A DNA stretch of 64,000 nucleotides from Pachyseris speciosa (GCA_016490735.1 JAEMWC010000003.1:2745001-2809000), one strand, 5' to 3'; positions 32,601-43,680 are shown, counted from the first letter of the stretch. Numbers and translations are program-made. Notes: a model not told the origin generated them from the sequence alone.

Positions 32601-35600
32601 TTTTGAAGGGATCAGTTGTACATAATAATTATTCGGTTTTTCTAAATTAGGAAAATATATATTTTGTGCTTCGTTCTCCATGCTCATGCCAACGAGCCCT
32701 AGCGCGTATAATAATACCCTTTTTGTCTCATAGAAAAATTCAAGAACTTCGTTTGCTTGATTCAAACGATTTTGATTTAAATCGGTAAGATCTGCTTCCT
32801 ACATCTTTTTTTGCTTCTTCATAAGCAGTTTGCAAAGAGTTTTCCTTTATGTTTCGTTCTTTGGCTACATCTTTAGAGTAAGAGATGGCATGGTTCCAAA
32901 TATTATACTTTAGCCAATCCCAAAGAGAGCGTTTGTTTGATAAGTCTTTTTCGCCCTTTGTTTTCCCTTTGTCATCTCCAAGACGAAAGACATCCATTTT
33001 TCCAAAAGCCATGACCCTTAAGATTTTGATACGAATCGGTTAAAGCTAGCTCGATTGCTGAATGATATCTTTTTATTGCTGGGATAATATTCCTTGAATT
33101 CACAAAGTTCCCAAAGTCATTCATATTAGCCAATAATTATTCGACAAAATATTTTTGCGGGAGTTTCTTAGCTCCAAGTGCAACTTTTAGTTGAAGGCGT
33201 TAATTCTCCAACCATCTACAAGGTCTAACTCATTTTGTAAACATCCGATATTGTCTATTACAATTTTCTAAATACCATTACACCATTTTTTTTGTCAAGC
33301 ATTGCATTTAGAGGGCAATTAAAATCGCGTCCACAAATTATATTTTCAGTTTGCAACGTTTTATGCAAATCTTACTAAAACGTATAGTTTGTATACGTAT
33401 TCAATGTCTACTTTTAATAGAATAAAACGCCCCGGAATTTATGATAGCCTTATTAATTGTGCAATTAAATCCGTTTCTAATCAACTCCGCAACATTGCAA
33501 GAGTATTGGCTTCCATGTGAATAAAAGATTTTACCACCCCATTCTGATTTATCTCTTGAATGTGTTGGAATATAATGTCAGCTTTTCTTTTACGACACCG
33601 TCTGAATATGACTCTTCGCTAGAAATCTCTGTGGCAATCAAACTAAAATTCAAAACATTCATGTCTGTGGTAACCTTTACCCTTGCAACTTAATGTATAG
33701 GAAATGTACGACATTCACTACATGACAAAAGTAAAAAGCATCCGTTTCCCAATGTTCTGGGGGTGCTGTTCTAGTCATTGCCGCTTTTATTAATTTAGCG
33801 TTCAATCAATGTACTTGTGAATCAGTGTGAAAATTAATTTCTCCTACCCTACTGTGGTCATAGAAATGAAAGACCACCAGAAGCCATCCCATGATCCTTT
33901 GATGAAAGATCGAGGAAACTCATCACTGTTCCAGTACGTATCCTGCAAACACAAATTGGAAGAATATCACAAAATTTGATCTTGAGTGCTATAAGTAGGA
34001 TTTGAACAGCTTTCAAAATATCGGGATTTCTTTAGGTGTCCCAGTCCAATAGCTTTAGTCATTACCCGAATGCTGTGACAACAGACGACAAAGCCCAAGC
34101 TTAAGGTTGTTCGAGCTTATTCTTTAAACTTTGTTACTGCGCATACAATTATTTTATAGAGATAAAGAAATATAAACAAACACAATGTCGTTTTGAGATT
34201 CGAAAGCGTTGAATAGATCGATTCAACTCTTTAGTTGCTCGGTAGCCACTGCTTTTCTTTCGACAAATCGCTTTATATACCGAAACAACGCATTTAATGA
34301 CAAAAAAAAATGGAACGATTTTTAGTTTTAGAAGTTTAAAGTGCACCTAACCTCAAAAAATTTTTTTCGCCTTAATAAATCTACTTATCATTCGAAGTAT
34401 TTCGGCGAAAGAATTATTGGATTTGGTTGAATCCTCGATTTTTTATGGACAGCCAAAGTCTCATTCAATTTGTTGCACGGCCGAGTAAAAGGGAGTCTGG
34501 GTCCAACGAGGGTGGTGACGTCATCCCGGGAACTATTGGATAGCTTCTCAGTCAATCTCTGTTTTTGCAAGCGTTTGTTGGGGTCATCGAAGCGCATATT
34601 GGAGGGTAAAAGCCTGGCAGTTGTCAAAATTGTGTTGGAAACATATCTTCCTCGTCCTCGGAGTCAGAGTCAGGCAATGTGCAGGGTGAAGACCAAATTA
34701 ACTTCATTTCTGAAGTGGAACTAGAACGGAATCGGCGAGGAGCTCGAAGGAGCCTCATGGTTATGAAGACCAGGAATGGACAACAAGATTCGCGGAAGAA
34801 GGGAAGACGAAAAAGATTAACTTCCTTTATAAGTGTTATCTGCCGTACCTCGTGGTTCTGTGTACTCTGCTGGTGAGCAAATGCTTTGATTTAACATTTC
34901 AATCTTGAACGACCGCGTACCCGCCATCGGCAATTCAATTGGGCAGCGGTTTGAAAACAATAATTATTATTTTCTATAAACGGCGCACATCCGAATTATT
35001 ATTACGGTATTTTAAACGAACATCAGCAATTGATTGTGGAAGTGCCTATTTATGGGAGAGTCTTTATAGTCTTTTAAAGAAGGCAAAGGTAGATTTGACA
35101 AGAGAACAGAAAGTGAGCTCAGCCGACGCGAATTACGCGACTTGAGGATTAGCTGAACTTCTAGTTATCCTCAGGCAATACTGTGAACGAAGTCAAGGCA
35201 AGGTAAAATAAAATAAATATAGCTTACTGCAATTAAAATTTCAGGCTACGTATCCGTCTAAATTGTTGGTTAGAAATAAGCGAACGCAACTTCGCGATGC
35301 GAGAATAATTTGCATATATCCGATGTAAACAAACACAAATTTAGACGCGATTAGATATACTTTACTACATGTAGCTCCATTTGAACATGAAGTTCGAGTG
35401 GCACCATCGTCTAAATCAACTGAATTCGGTGAAGTTAATCAATTTGATTTGTAAACACTTCAAGTTTTCTTAGCAGTCTACAATGTATTGATCAGTGACA
35501 TGGGCTTCTGTCAGTAAATTAGCATGGAAATATATTTTGATTGTTGACGTTGGAAACCGGTTTTAATAGAGCGCTTGTGTCGAAGACTGTAGGACTCATG

Positions 35601-37193
35601 AAGCCGAAATATTTAAAGGAAGTTAGATTGATGAAGTTTCTTAAAGGTACATATCGAGGAACAATTATTTTAGCTGCCATTACATTCTGGACTACTTTTG
35701 TGTCGCTGCGGTTAAATCCTTTGTGTAACCGATACGCAGCACAACGAATATCACGATGCATTGGAAACGTGGTACATGCACATGTTTGGATTGTATCACT
35801 ATACAATAAACGAGTTTTAAAGAGGATATCTTTTCACTGAACGGACTCATTGGAATTTTCTGTTTTCACCGTATAAAAGGGTATGAAATGCTTGTGAGAT
35901 CAGCCGATGGGAATATGTTTATTTCACGAACAGCCTGTCTGTTTTTGGCTCATTCGTTTGCAAAACATCAAATCTTCTCTTAGGAGAGAAATGTTACATG
36001 TGACAATACTATGAATATAAATTATCGGTTAAAATCATGTCTTATTTGCCCTCAGAGTTAGAATTATTGAGCTTCCTTCAAAGAACTTTGTAAGCGCAAC
36101 AGAACTTCCGTTCCCGGGATGACGTCATACAAGCACTGAACTCAATCTCCCCATAATTCGGTCGTGAAACAAAATGGCGGCGTTTTGGGTCGTAATTTCG
36201 AGACTTTACCGGGGCACAGAAAAGCGAAGATTCAACCGAATCAAAAAAATTTTCACGGTTGTGCTTCTAATTCAGAGACGAATCATTTAAAATGAAAAAA
36301 AAAATTGGGGTTAGGGGCACTTTAATATATCTATCAGTGCTATAGTTTGGAATTTCATGTGTAGTGTGAGTGCGCATGGTCTCTAAAAGCCCCATTTTGG
36401 AATTCGAGTTGGCCATATTATCGTTTGAAAGTGTTAATTCAACTATAAGCTATTGTAAAATAAACTTAGTCTACTGGGTTTGATTTTGAATGTTTTGACC
36501 TTATTGACCATGGAAGCCATTTCATTTATCGAAGGTGTCGGACGCCCTCTTTCTCTCCGAAACGAACGAAATCGGGGAACCCTAATATCTTACACTTTTG
36601 TGATTTTCAAAACGTGTTAACGGAATACTTACCAAGGCCCACATAATGACACCAGCGATGGCCGTGAGGACCATAGTTACAGCGAGCAATGGCCAAGCTT
36701 TAACAACTGCCTCCAAGACAATACTGAGTGCGTTAAGGTCATGTATGCTTATTATATACTCTGTTCCAGGATAGTCATCCATTTTGAAGAAAGGAAATTC
36801 ACTATATCGTGGACTGGTGGGGTGTTCAAATATGGGCACAGCAATGTGAACTTTGTTTTGCCGTAAAAGGTTCAGCATCTCGAACTCACTGTCAACTCTT
36901 AAGGTATTCACATCGTACAATTTCCCAAGCCAACCACAGTCCCATATTACGTGCTTCAGTAATGCGTCTCTAATCATTCCATGCGCCCCGTTGTCTAACG
37001 ACCCATTAGAAGGTGGCGTTACATATGGAGGTTTTAAAGTCCAGACAAAGGTCAAGGGTAGTCTTCGTGATTCTTTGTCGTCTTCTTTGTCTTCTTTAGA
37101 AGAATTATCGTCAGCTAATGTAGGCTGGAAATGAATGGCAGCAACTAACAGGCCGATGATGATGGTTGACATTTGTCTCAAATGGTACTCCAT
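26555..37193 (-). CDS. Glutamate-receptor-like channel with K+ selectivity filter
   Basis: Seven exons (36633-37193, 33848-33942, 31626-31785, 30474-30537, 29313-29566, 27257-27428, 26555-26682) join in phase to 477 residues. Order: signal peptide 1-27; acidic linker; S1 lobe about 46-155 with T-L-K-P-P-Y and a candidate glutamate-binding Arg129; M1 about 163-187; pore loop 203-222 reading W-W-S-F-I-S-M-T-T-V-G-Y-G-D; M3 about 231-258 with F-T-A-T-V-T-S-A-L-T (counterpart of the S-Y-T-A-N-L-A-A-F gate); S2 about 262-395 with G-M-L-L-D-H-Y, Asp316 being the likely ligand amino-group contact; M4 about 400-422; tail with a short helical, charged end. It lacks the large amino-terminal domain of vertebrate receptors. 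Family knowledge: T-V-G-Y-G-D is the potassium-channel signature, also found in bacterial GluR0 and rotifer AvGluR1. A ligand-gated potassium conductance is inferred. The start at 37193 is chosen because the leader follows it directly and the partial third copy starts at the aligned ATG. A 5' UTR exon is likely upstream. Confidence 0.88.
27257..27428 (-). CDS. Intact receptor exon 6: M4 helix
   Basis: 172 nt, acceptor 'ccaatag', donor GTTAGT. Encodes an extracellular linker, then F-I-Y-I-S-L-G-V-F-G-G-L-L-L-L-G-T-L-W-D, a clear membrane helix, then R-K-K-T-E-I-K-E-D. M4 is characteristic of eukaryotic receptors and absent from bacterial GluR0. Confidence 0.87.
27429..28284 (-). other. Receptor intron, 5' of RecQ-like scrap
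   Basis: Intron between exons 6 and 5. Contains a (CAA)n run near 27738-27762. No other feature recognised. Confidence 0.4.
28685..28924 (-). pseudogene. RecQ-like helicase fragment in receptor intron
   Basis: The minus-strand ORF contains S-L-R-K-E-Q-V-D-C-L-E-N and then G-R-D-V-F-T-I-L-P-T-R-F-G-K-S-L-I-F. This matches the start of a RecQ/DEAH-type helicase core, with the ATP-binding motif I normally P-T-G-x-G-K-S. Here the glycine is Arg (R-F-G-K-S), and the fragment stops shortly afterwards. About 80 codons remain. Probably a captured or retro-inserted exon inside a transposon remnant. Its surrounding ends were not resolved. Confidence 0.55.
29313..29566 (-). CDS. Intact receptor exon 5: S2 lobe
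   Basis: 254 nt. Reads V-Y-T-N-I-E-E-L-I-Q-D-L, then G-M-L-L-D-H-Y-A-A-S-Y-Y and V-G-V-I-F-S-K-D-R. Ends A-C-A-T-A-T-A-A-G followed by GCAAGT, a GC donor. The plus-strand paralogue has GT at this position. Confidence 0.85.
29790..30210. repeat. Long inverted repeat (hairpin) in receptor intron
   Basis: Arms 29790-29958 and 30039-30210 are almost perfect inverse copies of about 170 bp around an 80-bp loop. They share 'aaggatacttcacaaatta', 'gcgggcattaccccttaaat' and 'gcctcatcagcatgg'. Part of the arm is a repeat also present at 15236-15470. No ORF. Confidence 0.9.
30474..30537 (-). CDS. Intact receptor exon 4: S2 segment
   Basis: 64 nt between 'attag' and GTATTT. Encodes V-G-V-L-S-N-G-T-E-Y-K-H-A-L-H-E-G-A-D-P, continuing V-G-L-K from exon 3 to give the usual start of lobe S2. 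The N-G-T-E segment may bear N-glycosylation. Confidence 0.85.
30540..31105 (-). other. Receptor intron, nothing recognised
   Basis: AT-rich intron sequence between exons 4 and 3. No ORF with a recognisable domain. Confidence 0.4.
31112..31441. mobile_element. MITE with GGCGCCAAATGTGA termini
   Basis: 'tatatggcgccaaatgtgat' at the left and 'gtcacatttggcgccttata' at the right are inverse copies of about 20-25 bp. About 330 bp, no ORF. Located in the receptor intron. Confidence 0.65.
31626..31785 (-). CDS. Intact receptor exon 3: filter end, M3
   Basis: 160 nt, acceptor 'catcag|g', donor AAG|GTTGGT. The first base completes the Gly of T-V-G, followed by Y-G-D-K-S-P-K-S. Then comes the M3 helix F-S-I-I-W-I-M-L-G-L-I-A-M-A-I-F with the T-A-T-V-T-S-A-L-T gate region, ending S-S-L-V-G-L-K. 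An alternative without the donor hits a stop six codons later. Confidence 0.87.
32575..33780 (-). pseudogene. LINE fragment (L1/Tx1-like), in receptor intron
   Basis: Minus-strand pieces in changing frames. Near 33570-33470 D-I-I-F and S-E-W-G-G-K-I-F-Y-S-H-G, near 33350 I-I-C-G-R-D-F-N-C-P-L-N (endonuclease G-D-F-N-type motif). Near 32920 L-W-D-W-L-K-Y-N-I-W-N-H-A-I-S-Y-S-K and near 32750 N-Q-A-N-E-V-L-E-F-F-Y-E-T-K. The order matches an APE endonuclease followed by the start of RT in L1/Tx1-type elements. The RT core is absent. Dead copy. Confidence 0.65.
33848..33942 (-). CDS. Intact receptor exon 2: pore loop
   Basis: 95 nt between 'gtgtttgcag' and GG|GTAGGA. Reads D-T-Y-W-N-S-D-E-F-P-R-S-F-I-K-G-S-W-D-G, then F-W-W-S-F-I-S-M-T-T-V-G. 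The exon holds the pore helix and first half of the filter, the second half being supplied by exon 3. Confidence 0.9.
34340..36321. mobile_element. 2-kb TTAA-flanked transposon in receptor intron 1
   Basis: Ends 'agtgcacctaacctc' and 'ggggttaggggcact' are inverse copies, each flanked outside by TTAA (34336-34339, 36322-36325). The interior has ORF pieces such as a serine/acidic run followed by E-V-E-L-E-R-N-R-R-G-A-R-R near 34700-34760, which I cannot name. TTAA duplications occur in piggyBac and Kolobok elements. No transposase recognised. Confidence 0.75.
36633..37193 (-). CDS. Intact receptor exon 1: signal peptide, S1, M1
   Basis: 561 nt, 187 codons, ending GCC-TTG|GTAAGT. Leader M-S-T-I-I-I-G-L-L-V-A-A-I; the S1 lobe opens L-P-L-T-F-V-W-T-L-K-P-P-Y-V; near the end I-A-V-P-I-F-E-H-P-T-S-P-R-Y-S-E-F carries the Arg aligned with the glutamate-binding Arg of animal receptors. 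M1 is W-P-L-L-A-V-T-M-V-L-T-A-I-A-G-V-I-M-W. The open frame extends upstream to 37277 without a leader-like start. Confidence 0.88.
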
Positions 37194-38060
37194 TGTAGAA
37201 TTGAAACTACCGTAGGAAGAAAATAACCAAGAGAACATTACCTTCCCCAAATCTATGTGGTGTTTTGATATAACCAAGGTTAATTATAAACCATTCACAG
37301 TATTGTTAAAAGGTAATCGTGCTCTCTCTAGTCACTCAAGCTACGTATTTAAGTGGTGAACACACCGTCAGCAGGCACTACGCAGGGGGAGGGGCTGGGG
37401 GGGTTTAACCCCCCCCCCCCCCCCACTTTTCAAAAGTGAAAGGCAAGTAATGCTAAACAAAATCAAAGCTACTTGTTTTATGTAACGTTTTACCGAAAAC
37501 GGATTATTTTTGTTTTAAAACACCTCTTGTTTTGTTGCAGTAAGTGTGTAGTTAGTTAGTTTTAAATGCACTCCCAGCCATTTCAGAGGACTTTAATTTA
37601 AAAATTTCCCCGGGGAAGCATGCCCCCTGACCCCTCTGGTTGACTCACGGTAACGCGTTCGAAGTGAGCCCCTTCCCCCTCAACCAAATCCGGCCTTTCC
37701 CCCTCCCCCCACCAGCTGCAAACTGGCTGCGCGGGCCCTTTGTCAACTGCGGCCAACTAAAGCCATGGTACACTCGATACTGTTGTGCTTTCAGAACATT
37801 CTTGCAGTATACGTAGTTTCGTGTCGTGAGGAGACATGGCGACTTTTCCGTATTTTCTACAGCAAACTCGATAAAGCGTGCTTCTTTGCTATTGTATATT
37901 ATACACATTATGTATGGTCCGCAGCGGAGCAGTTAGTTTTGTTTTTCAGAGATTCTTGTTGTTTCCCGAGAGGAAGTAAGTCGAGGGAAACATCTTGACT
38001 CGAGAGAAAAGAAAACTAACTAGTTTCCCTCGGGACCATACAATATATATTTAGACTTTC
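37194..38060 (-). promoter_or_regulatory. Probable upstream/5' UTR region of intact receptor
   Basis: Upstream of the start codon. Blocks at about 37765-37910 are similar to the region upstream of the partial third copy (48650-48785), for example 'atacgta' then 'ttcgtgt' and later 'tattgtata'. Shared upstream sequence may be conserved regulatory DNA or simply duplicated flank. A G-run and a 16-C run (about 37390-37425) interrupt it. No promoter motif can be assigned. Confidence 0.35.
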
Positions 38061-38779
38061 ACTCCATCCATCGCAGGAAACAAAATAAAAATAAAAAAAG
38101 AAAAAAAAATTTACCCAGCTTTTAAGACCCGTGTTCCAGTCTGGATTAGTCAAGACGTTATAAAATTATTTTAACTAACGCCAATTCTTGGTATTGATGC
38201 CTGTATCATTCAATTCAAGGACTTTAATGAGCGTCAAACGTCCTAGTCATGCATCAGAAGTATATGTAAACAAAGCGATCCGTAGGGTGAGACAAAATCT
38301 ATTTCTGAAGAATCCAAAAGAAAAGAAAAATCCACTAGTTGATTTATTAAACACTTTAAAAGTATAAACTCTTAATCACGTCCATAGAACGAACTGAATA
38401 CATTAAGTATAGACATAACTGTAAGAGGGAGATCGCGATAAAAACGCAGCTGCGTCTCTTTGATCCTCGCGCTTGAAAAGCGTTTCCAAGGCTAGATACT
38501 GAATATGCAAATTCAAAATAAGGACTGCTCAATGATTAGAAACTACGTCTTATTTCCAGCTCAACACGAGCGGGGAAGGTGGGTGCATGTTATATATGAA
38601 AATCAAGGAATGAGAAAGTTTCTTTACACGAGATCCGGAACGTTTGAGCTTGCGTTTTATTAGTAAAGACAGATGAAATTTACCCCCAACTCCGTAACAA
38701 AAGAGTTTGTCAATCCGACTAATTAAAAGTGACTGATGAAAGAAAAACAAAATAACTGGGAAAGCAAAATAAATAAAAT

Positions 38780-41700
38780 TTCTACCCTGCTCTCGCTCAC
38801 TACCACATTACGCTCTATCAGTTTTAACGTGTTATGCATTGCGCACTTATCGTATTAGTTATGGAAGGTAACGGCATTCTTTTAGAGTCTTACTTCTGCT
38901 GAACCTGCGTCAGATAATATATAACGAAACAAGAAACATATGCATGAGCTTAACTTCCCTAAAGCGAGCGAATAAAATTATGGCTTTACAGTTTACAGTT
39001 TGCTTAGTTGGGATTTAAGGCGCTTTGCATGGCCGTAATTCAACTCGATAACGGCTGTGTTTCTTCTTTGATAATTTGCTTTTTGCGGAAGAATGGACTA
39101 GTAATTTTTGATAGTATCGGAATAATGTGCAAAATTGTTCTTGAGGATTGCTTGGTGGGAAAATATTACAGGTACGCTTTCCCAGATTTAACGAAAACGA
39201 CTTAAAGGAGACGCCTTGAGGTCCTCCAATACCTTCTCTTTTTAGAAAACAGTCGGATAAAAGCGACCTAATGCAAACGTTCAGTCTACAATGTGTACGA
39301 GTTTGGAACATTGTAGCCCGCAGTTCCAATATGAACGTAGAACTCAGTCTTTGGACACATCGGCTGCGAACCCACAAAATTTCCAATACATCTGCTTGCA
39401 TGTGTACAAACTTTCTCGATAGTTCTACCTCACCAGGAAAAAAAACTTTACTCGCGGAGCAATAAGAGCGGAGGGAAGACGAAAATACTTTATGGAAAGT
39501 GCCATGTTGAGCTTCAGATTCGCGAAATAACGTTTATATATATGTAGTAGGTGAAGGATAAAGAGCGAAAATATTTGGAAATGAGCTACTTTAATTCATA
39601 TACCAAACATGCAAGAATCGTGGGTTTTAAAGCATAAACTCATACCTTTAGTGACAGTGCAGTTTTCATTTGCCCTTTTGTCAATCGAGGTTGAGGACTG
39701 AATAAATGGTTATGAGACAAAATGATGTTTTTAATCAAAATTATTACCATAACAAAACCTGTTAATTATTATTTAATTTTCGGCTTGTTAGAAGACACAC
39801 CAAGTGGAGAGAACAACTGGGAAAAACGAAAACGAATAGCATAATTACAGAGTTTGGGATATTGAGATTATATTACTCATAAAGACGAGTGTCACAGTTA
39901 AACGGGACCCATTTAAACCTTACTGCACTGTCATCTCTAGCCACCCGTTGCCTGCCGAGAGGATCATCGCTGTGTGAGGTTGATGGATAAGTGGTACCTT
40001 AGAAAGCTATTACGGCGTTCAATGAAGTTAAAGAATAAATTATTTCATGAAATACGGGTACATGCATTATACCATGACGGAAAAAATTTCGTAAATGATA
40101 TCGTACTACTGCATTGTCAGGTGTTTTTTAAGCAGACTTATTACCATAAGAAAACCCTTTATTATTGCTTAAATTTTCGACTACTTACAGGACACACTAA
40201 TGCAAGACAACAATTGGGAAAAATAAAACCGAATGGCAAAATTACAGGATTTGGCAAGTTCTGATAACAGTTTTCACTGAAAACACACCCATTTAAACCT
40301 TACTGCATTGTCATCTCTAGCCACCCGTTGCCTGTGGCCACAATATTACTCAATGTGTGAGGATTATGAATAAGTGATATCTTACAGAGCTATTCCAGCT
40401 GACTTTCAATGAAGGTAAATAATAAATTATTTAGTGAAAAGGGGTACATGCATTCGTTTACGGGGACACTTTGTAAATGGAACCGAACTATTGCATGACA
40501 AAATCTTAGAATATGACAAAAATAATAAAGGTATAAAAATAAGTTCACTGGTAAATATAAATAAGCGGAGCAAGCCGCGTATGGGTCTTTTTGTTTTTGT
40601 TTTGTTTTGCTGTTGTTGTTGTTGTTGTTTTTTTTTTTTTCTTTTGCTATTCAAACGAAAAATGAACTTAAATAATAGGTGAGCTCGGCGCGCCGCGCGC
40701 GTGGAGCACCATTGGTAAGAAACTATTGTAACCCATTATTTGGTTTTGGTCACCAAACGACCATGCGACCGTGGGTAAACCGGTCCCTCTATGTATCACA
40801 ATGATAAATGTCACATTATAGGTAACACTGTGTCGCAACCTGCATGTTTTTGGCGGCACGTTGCATGGCCGTTTGAAGTCGGTATACGTGATGACGTTGA
40901 AGACGAAGAAACACAAAGACAATTTATGTGTCGACAAACGAGGAAAGAAGAGAAAGAGATGAAACGAGAAGGCGAAGTTCAACACGAAAGAGAGCGAGAG
41001 CTAAGCTTTAATTTTGTGGAAAACACTGATAAACATACTGCATGGGTCGATTGAAATCGGAAGCATTTTCATTCCAAAGTTGACGGGCGAACCTGTTTAT
41101 TATCTATTCAGCGTTTACTTTGCATTTTGTTCGTATCGTAATCAGAGAAACAGTTATGGAAAATTATTTTCCTTCTGGCTTTCCACTGTAATGTACGTCA
41201 TGTCGTAAAATCTAACACGAAAACGACAAAAAAATCATGAGGACCAATTGGTGAATGGGTCTTTTCATGTCTAATTAAAATCTTAAACAGACATAACATC
41301 TGATGTTTTCCGAAACATTATCATGCCTAATATCCCTACAGGGGAAAGACCTAATGTGTATACCCACCACGACTTCCCAGACTAATCAAGGATACTAATA
41401 CTGCAACAAAGTTATTTTCCTTACATCGACCATCATCCACATTCTTTTCCCTACCGTCTCTAGTCTATCATCTATCTTTATTCACCTTTCGTCTACAACG
41501 ATTTATGGGAAAGACCCCATTTATATCAGTACTCACTACGATTCCCCAAACTAAATAAGGATACTAATACTTCAACAAAGTTCTGGGGAATCGCAGTGGG
41601 TATAAACACCTAACTGAACGTTGTAGAAAGAAGGCATAAAGCATAAACGGTACGACCATATGGAATGGCTGAAACAGTAGTTATTAAAAAAAACTTTTCC

Positions 41701-42310
41701 TCGTGGAACTAGAGCCAGCTCGAGGGACAGAAATATTTTGAAAAACAGATAGATACTGTCCATGCTTTTTCTTATTTTTGAAAGTAGGCAAGTTGACAAA
41801 CAAAGAACAGTAGTGGATAATTATGGCTTAGAGCTTCACCATACGACATGCAAAAATAAATGCAGCCATAGGCTCCATTAAACGCAAGTATTCGCATTAC
41901 GCTTTGGGCATGATAATCTTCAATGAAAATAAACATCTCTTAAAATGAAAGAAGTAAATAGTTGGAAAATTTCCCAGAATTCGAAACGCACTAGTTCTTA
42001 TCGTTTATGGCTTGTACTCTTCTTCCTACAACGTTTTTACATGAGATCTCTGCCCTCGGTTCAAGTTGCAACTTACAAGAAAATTGGCGTAACACCGACT
42101 GCACTTTTGGTAACAAGCCCAAATGCATCGCTAACATTTGAACAAACACACTAGCAAACAAATAGCAAAATGTTATAGCATGTGACGTATAATATAAAAT
42201 GGTTCCTCCTGGCTGTTTTAGAAAAGGGGACAAAATATCTTATACGTTTAAACCAGGTGTAATCAGTCGAGTAGCCCTAACAGCACTTAGCATGAGCGCT
42301 GTTTAGCCAC
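38780..42310. repeat. Segmental duplication, copy A
   Basis: Patchwise similar, in the same order and orientation, to 58690-59942 plus 63376-63910. Anchors: 'taacttccctaaagcgagcga' (38950 and 58868), 'cgaaaacgactta' (39191 and 59028), 'acccatttaaac' (39907 and 59467), 'tgaatgggtct' (41254 and 59911) and 'aggtgtaatcagtcg' (42253 and 63848). A ~360-bp block is also repeated within copy A (39900 and 40280). No gene is evident in either copy. Confidence 0.65.
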
Positions 42311-42529
42311 TGAAACGTGATATTTATTAATAAGTTAATGGGCCTTATTTTATATTTTCCGAATTCTATGTGCACGGATGTTAGAAGATGAGTTTCTATA
42401 AAAGTCTGATTTTGTGGTCTTTTGAAGTCAAAATCCACCATTTAGCACAGTCGAGTATGACTTCCATTTATAGTAAAAAGTCTAAGACTGACTAACGCTA
42501 GCTTAACCTTTTCTCCGTGGTACCAATCT

Positions 42530-42885
42530 TGAAACCATTTTCTTGTTGTTGTTACTATAGGATTGGAAAAAGTCGGTGCTGGGAATACAATGGTGGGAGA
42601 ATCAAAGAAGAGAGATTGACGTTGATACCAAGTAAGGACGGCGCACATAAACATGACAGTAGTATTTCCTCTAGTTGCATTCGTTTTCGTACGATTTGTT
42701 CTTGTAAGGTCGTAGTTGCGATCGACCTATATAGGTTTTCGCGTGAAATGCAAGGAATATTTTAACTTTATAATACCGTTTGTTTTATTTAAGGTGTCCC
42801 TCCTTTCCCATATGGCATATAGGTGTACAAAAAAACGAAGTACTTTAATGAGAATAATCTTCTCAGTATACACCAATTCAATTCA
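42530..42885 (+). pseudogene. Relic of receptor intron 4 / exon 5 start
   Basis: Resembles the intron before exon 5 of the plus-strand pseudogene (about 5760-6056), including 'atggcatataggtgtacaa' and the acceptor 'tctcag|tatacacc' followed by a few exon bases. It is cut off where the hAT-type element enters at 42894. This points to a fourth receptor copy in plus orientation, now lost. Confidence 0.55.
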
Positions 42886-42893
42886 ATCATTAG

Positions 42894-43655
42894 TAGGCCT
42901 TTCCCGATTGCGCTGAGCACCTTTTGAGCACTTTTTTGAATTTGGAGCACTATTTTGCATTTCGAGCAAATTACGAGCAACATATGTCTTCTAAAACATT
43001 TTAAGGCAAAAACTGTGTGTCGCTCGCAACAAGAATCGTGTTCCAGGTCATAAATTTGAATAACTAATGATGTTGTCAAGAATAAAAGAGCGTTGTCATG
43101 GAAAGGCACGTGGACTTATCCTTACTGAGCGTGAGAACAGAAGTTTCTGATTGGCTGATGTATCATGTGTGTGTCATCTCAAATTTCTAAATCATCTGAT
43201 GTCTAGGCTTTACACTAGTACTGCTGAATTTATTTACAATTCGTAACCGGCTTTAGTTTTTTAAGAGCACAAATGGAAGCACTAAATCAGTCGGAAAACA
43301 ATAGCACTGAAGACGAAGAAGTGATTGATCCAATTACAATAAAAGTAAATGCTGGAGCATCCCTAAGTGCTCCAGAAAGTGCTTCGATAGCACGAAAGCG
43401 AAAAGTTCCGATCAACAAAGGGAAGAACATGCAAAGAGGAAGCGTCAAAACCACCAATGTGAGTACATGGGATCGTCTCAAAGAGTACCCAAACCAACAC
43501 TTTGCCGTGGTAAAAGGAAAGCTTAGAGGTAACTGTTTACAACTTTTAGCACTTTCTGAGCACTATTTTGAGATTTTGAGCACTTTTTGAGCACTTTTTA
43601 GCCATTTTTGCCAGCTCTTTTTTAGGATTTTACGAGCGCAATCGGGAAAGACCTA
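42894..43655 (+). mobile_element. Deleted hAT-type transposon
   Basis: Termini 'taggcctttcccgattgcgct' and its near-inverse at 43635-43655 are about 21 bp. The 8-bp direct repeat ATCATTAG flanks both sides (42886-42893, 43656-43663), typical of hAT elements. Subterminal 'gagcactttt' words are repeated on both sides. Only a short first-exon-like ORF is left. Confidence 0.88.
43273..43590 (+). pseudogene. Amino-terminal hAT transposase remnant (BED-like)
   Basis: Starts M-E-A-L-N-Q-S-E-N-N, continues acidic then basic (A-R-K-R-K-V-P, a possible nuclear signal). It then has V-S-T-W-D-R-L-K-E-Y-P and K-G-K-L-R-G-N-C, which resembles the opening of a BED zinc finger. A probable donor after 'cttagag|gtaact' ends the exon at about 43528. 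The remaining codons are intron or terminal repeat. No catalytic domain remains. Confidence 0.6.
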
Positions 43656-43680
43656 ATCATTAGGCATGGCGTAGAGGATA

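Noticed and set aside
36582..37277. Longer amino terminus for the intact receptor (start at 37277)
   Set aside because: The extra 28 residues are not leader-like and sit before a likely acceptor. The other copies align only from the ATG at 37193 or its equivalent.
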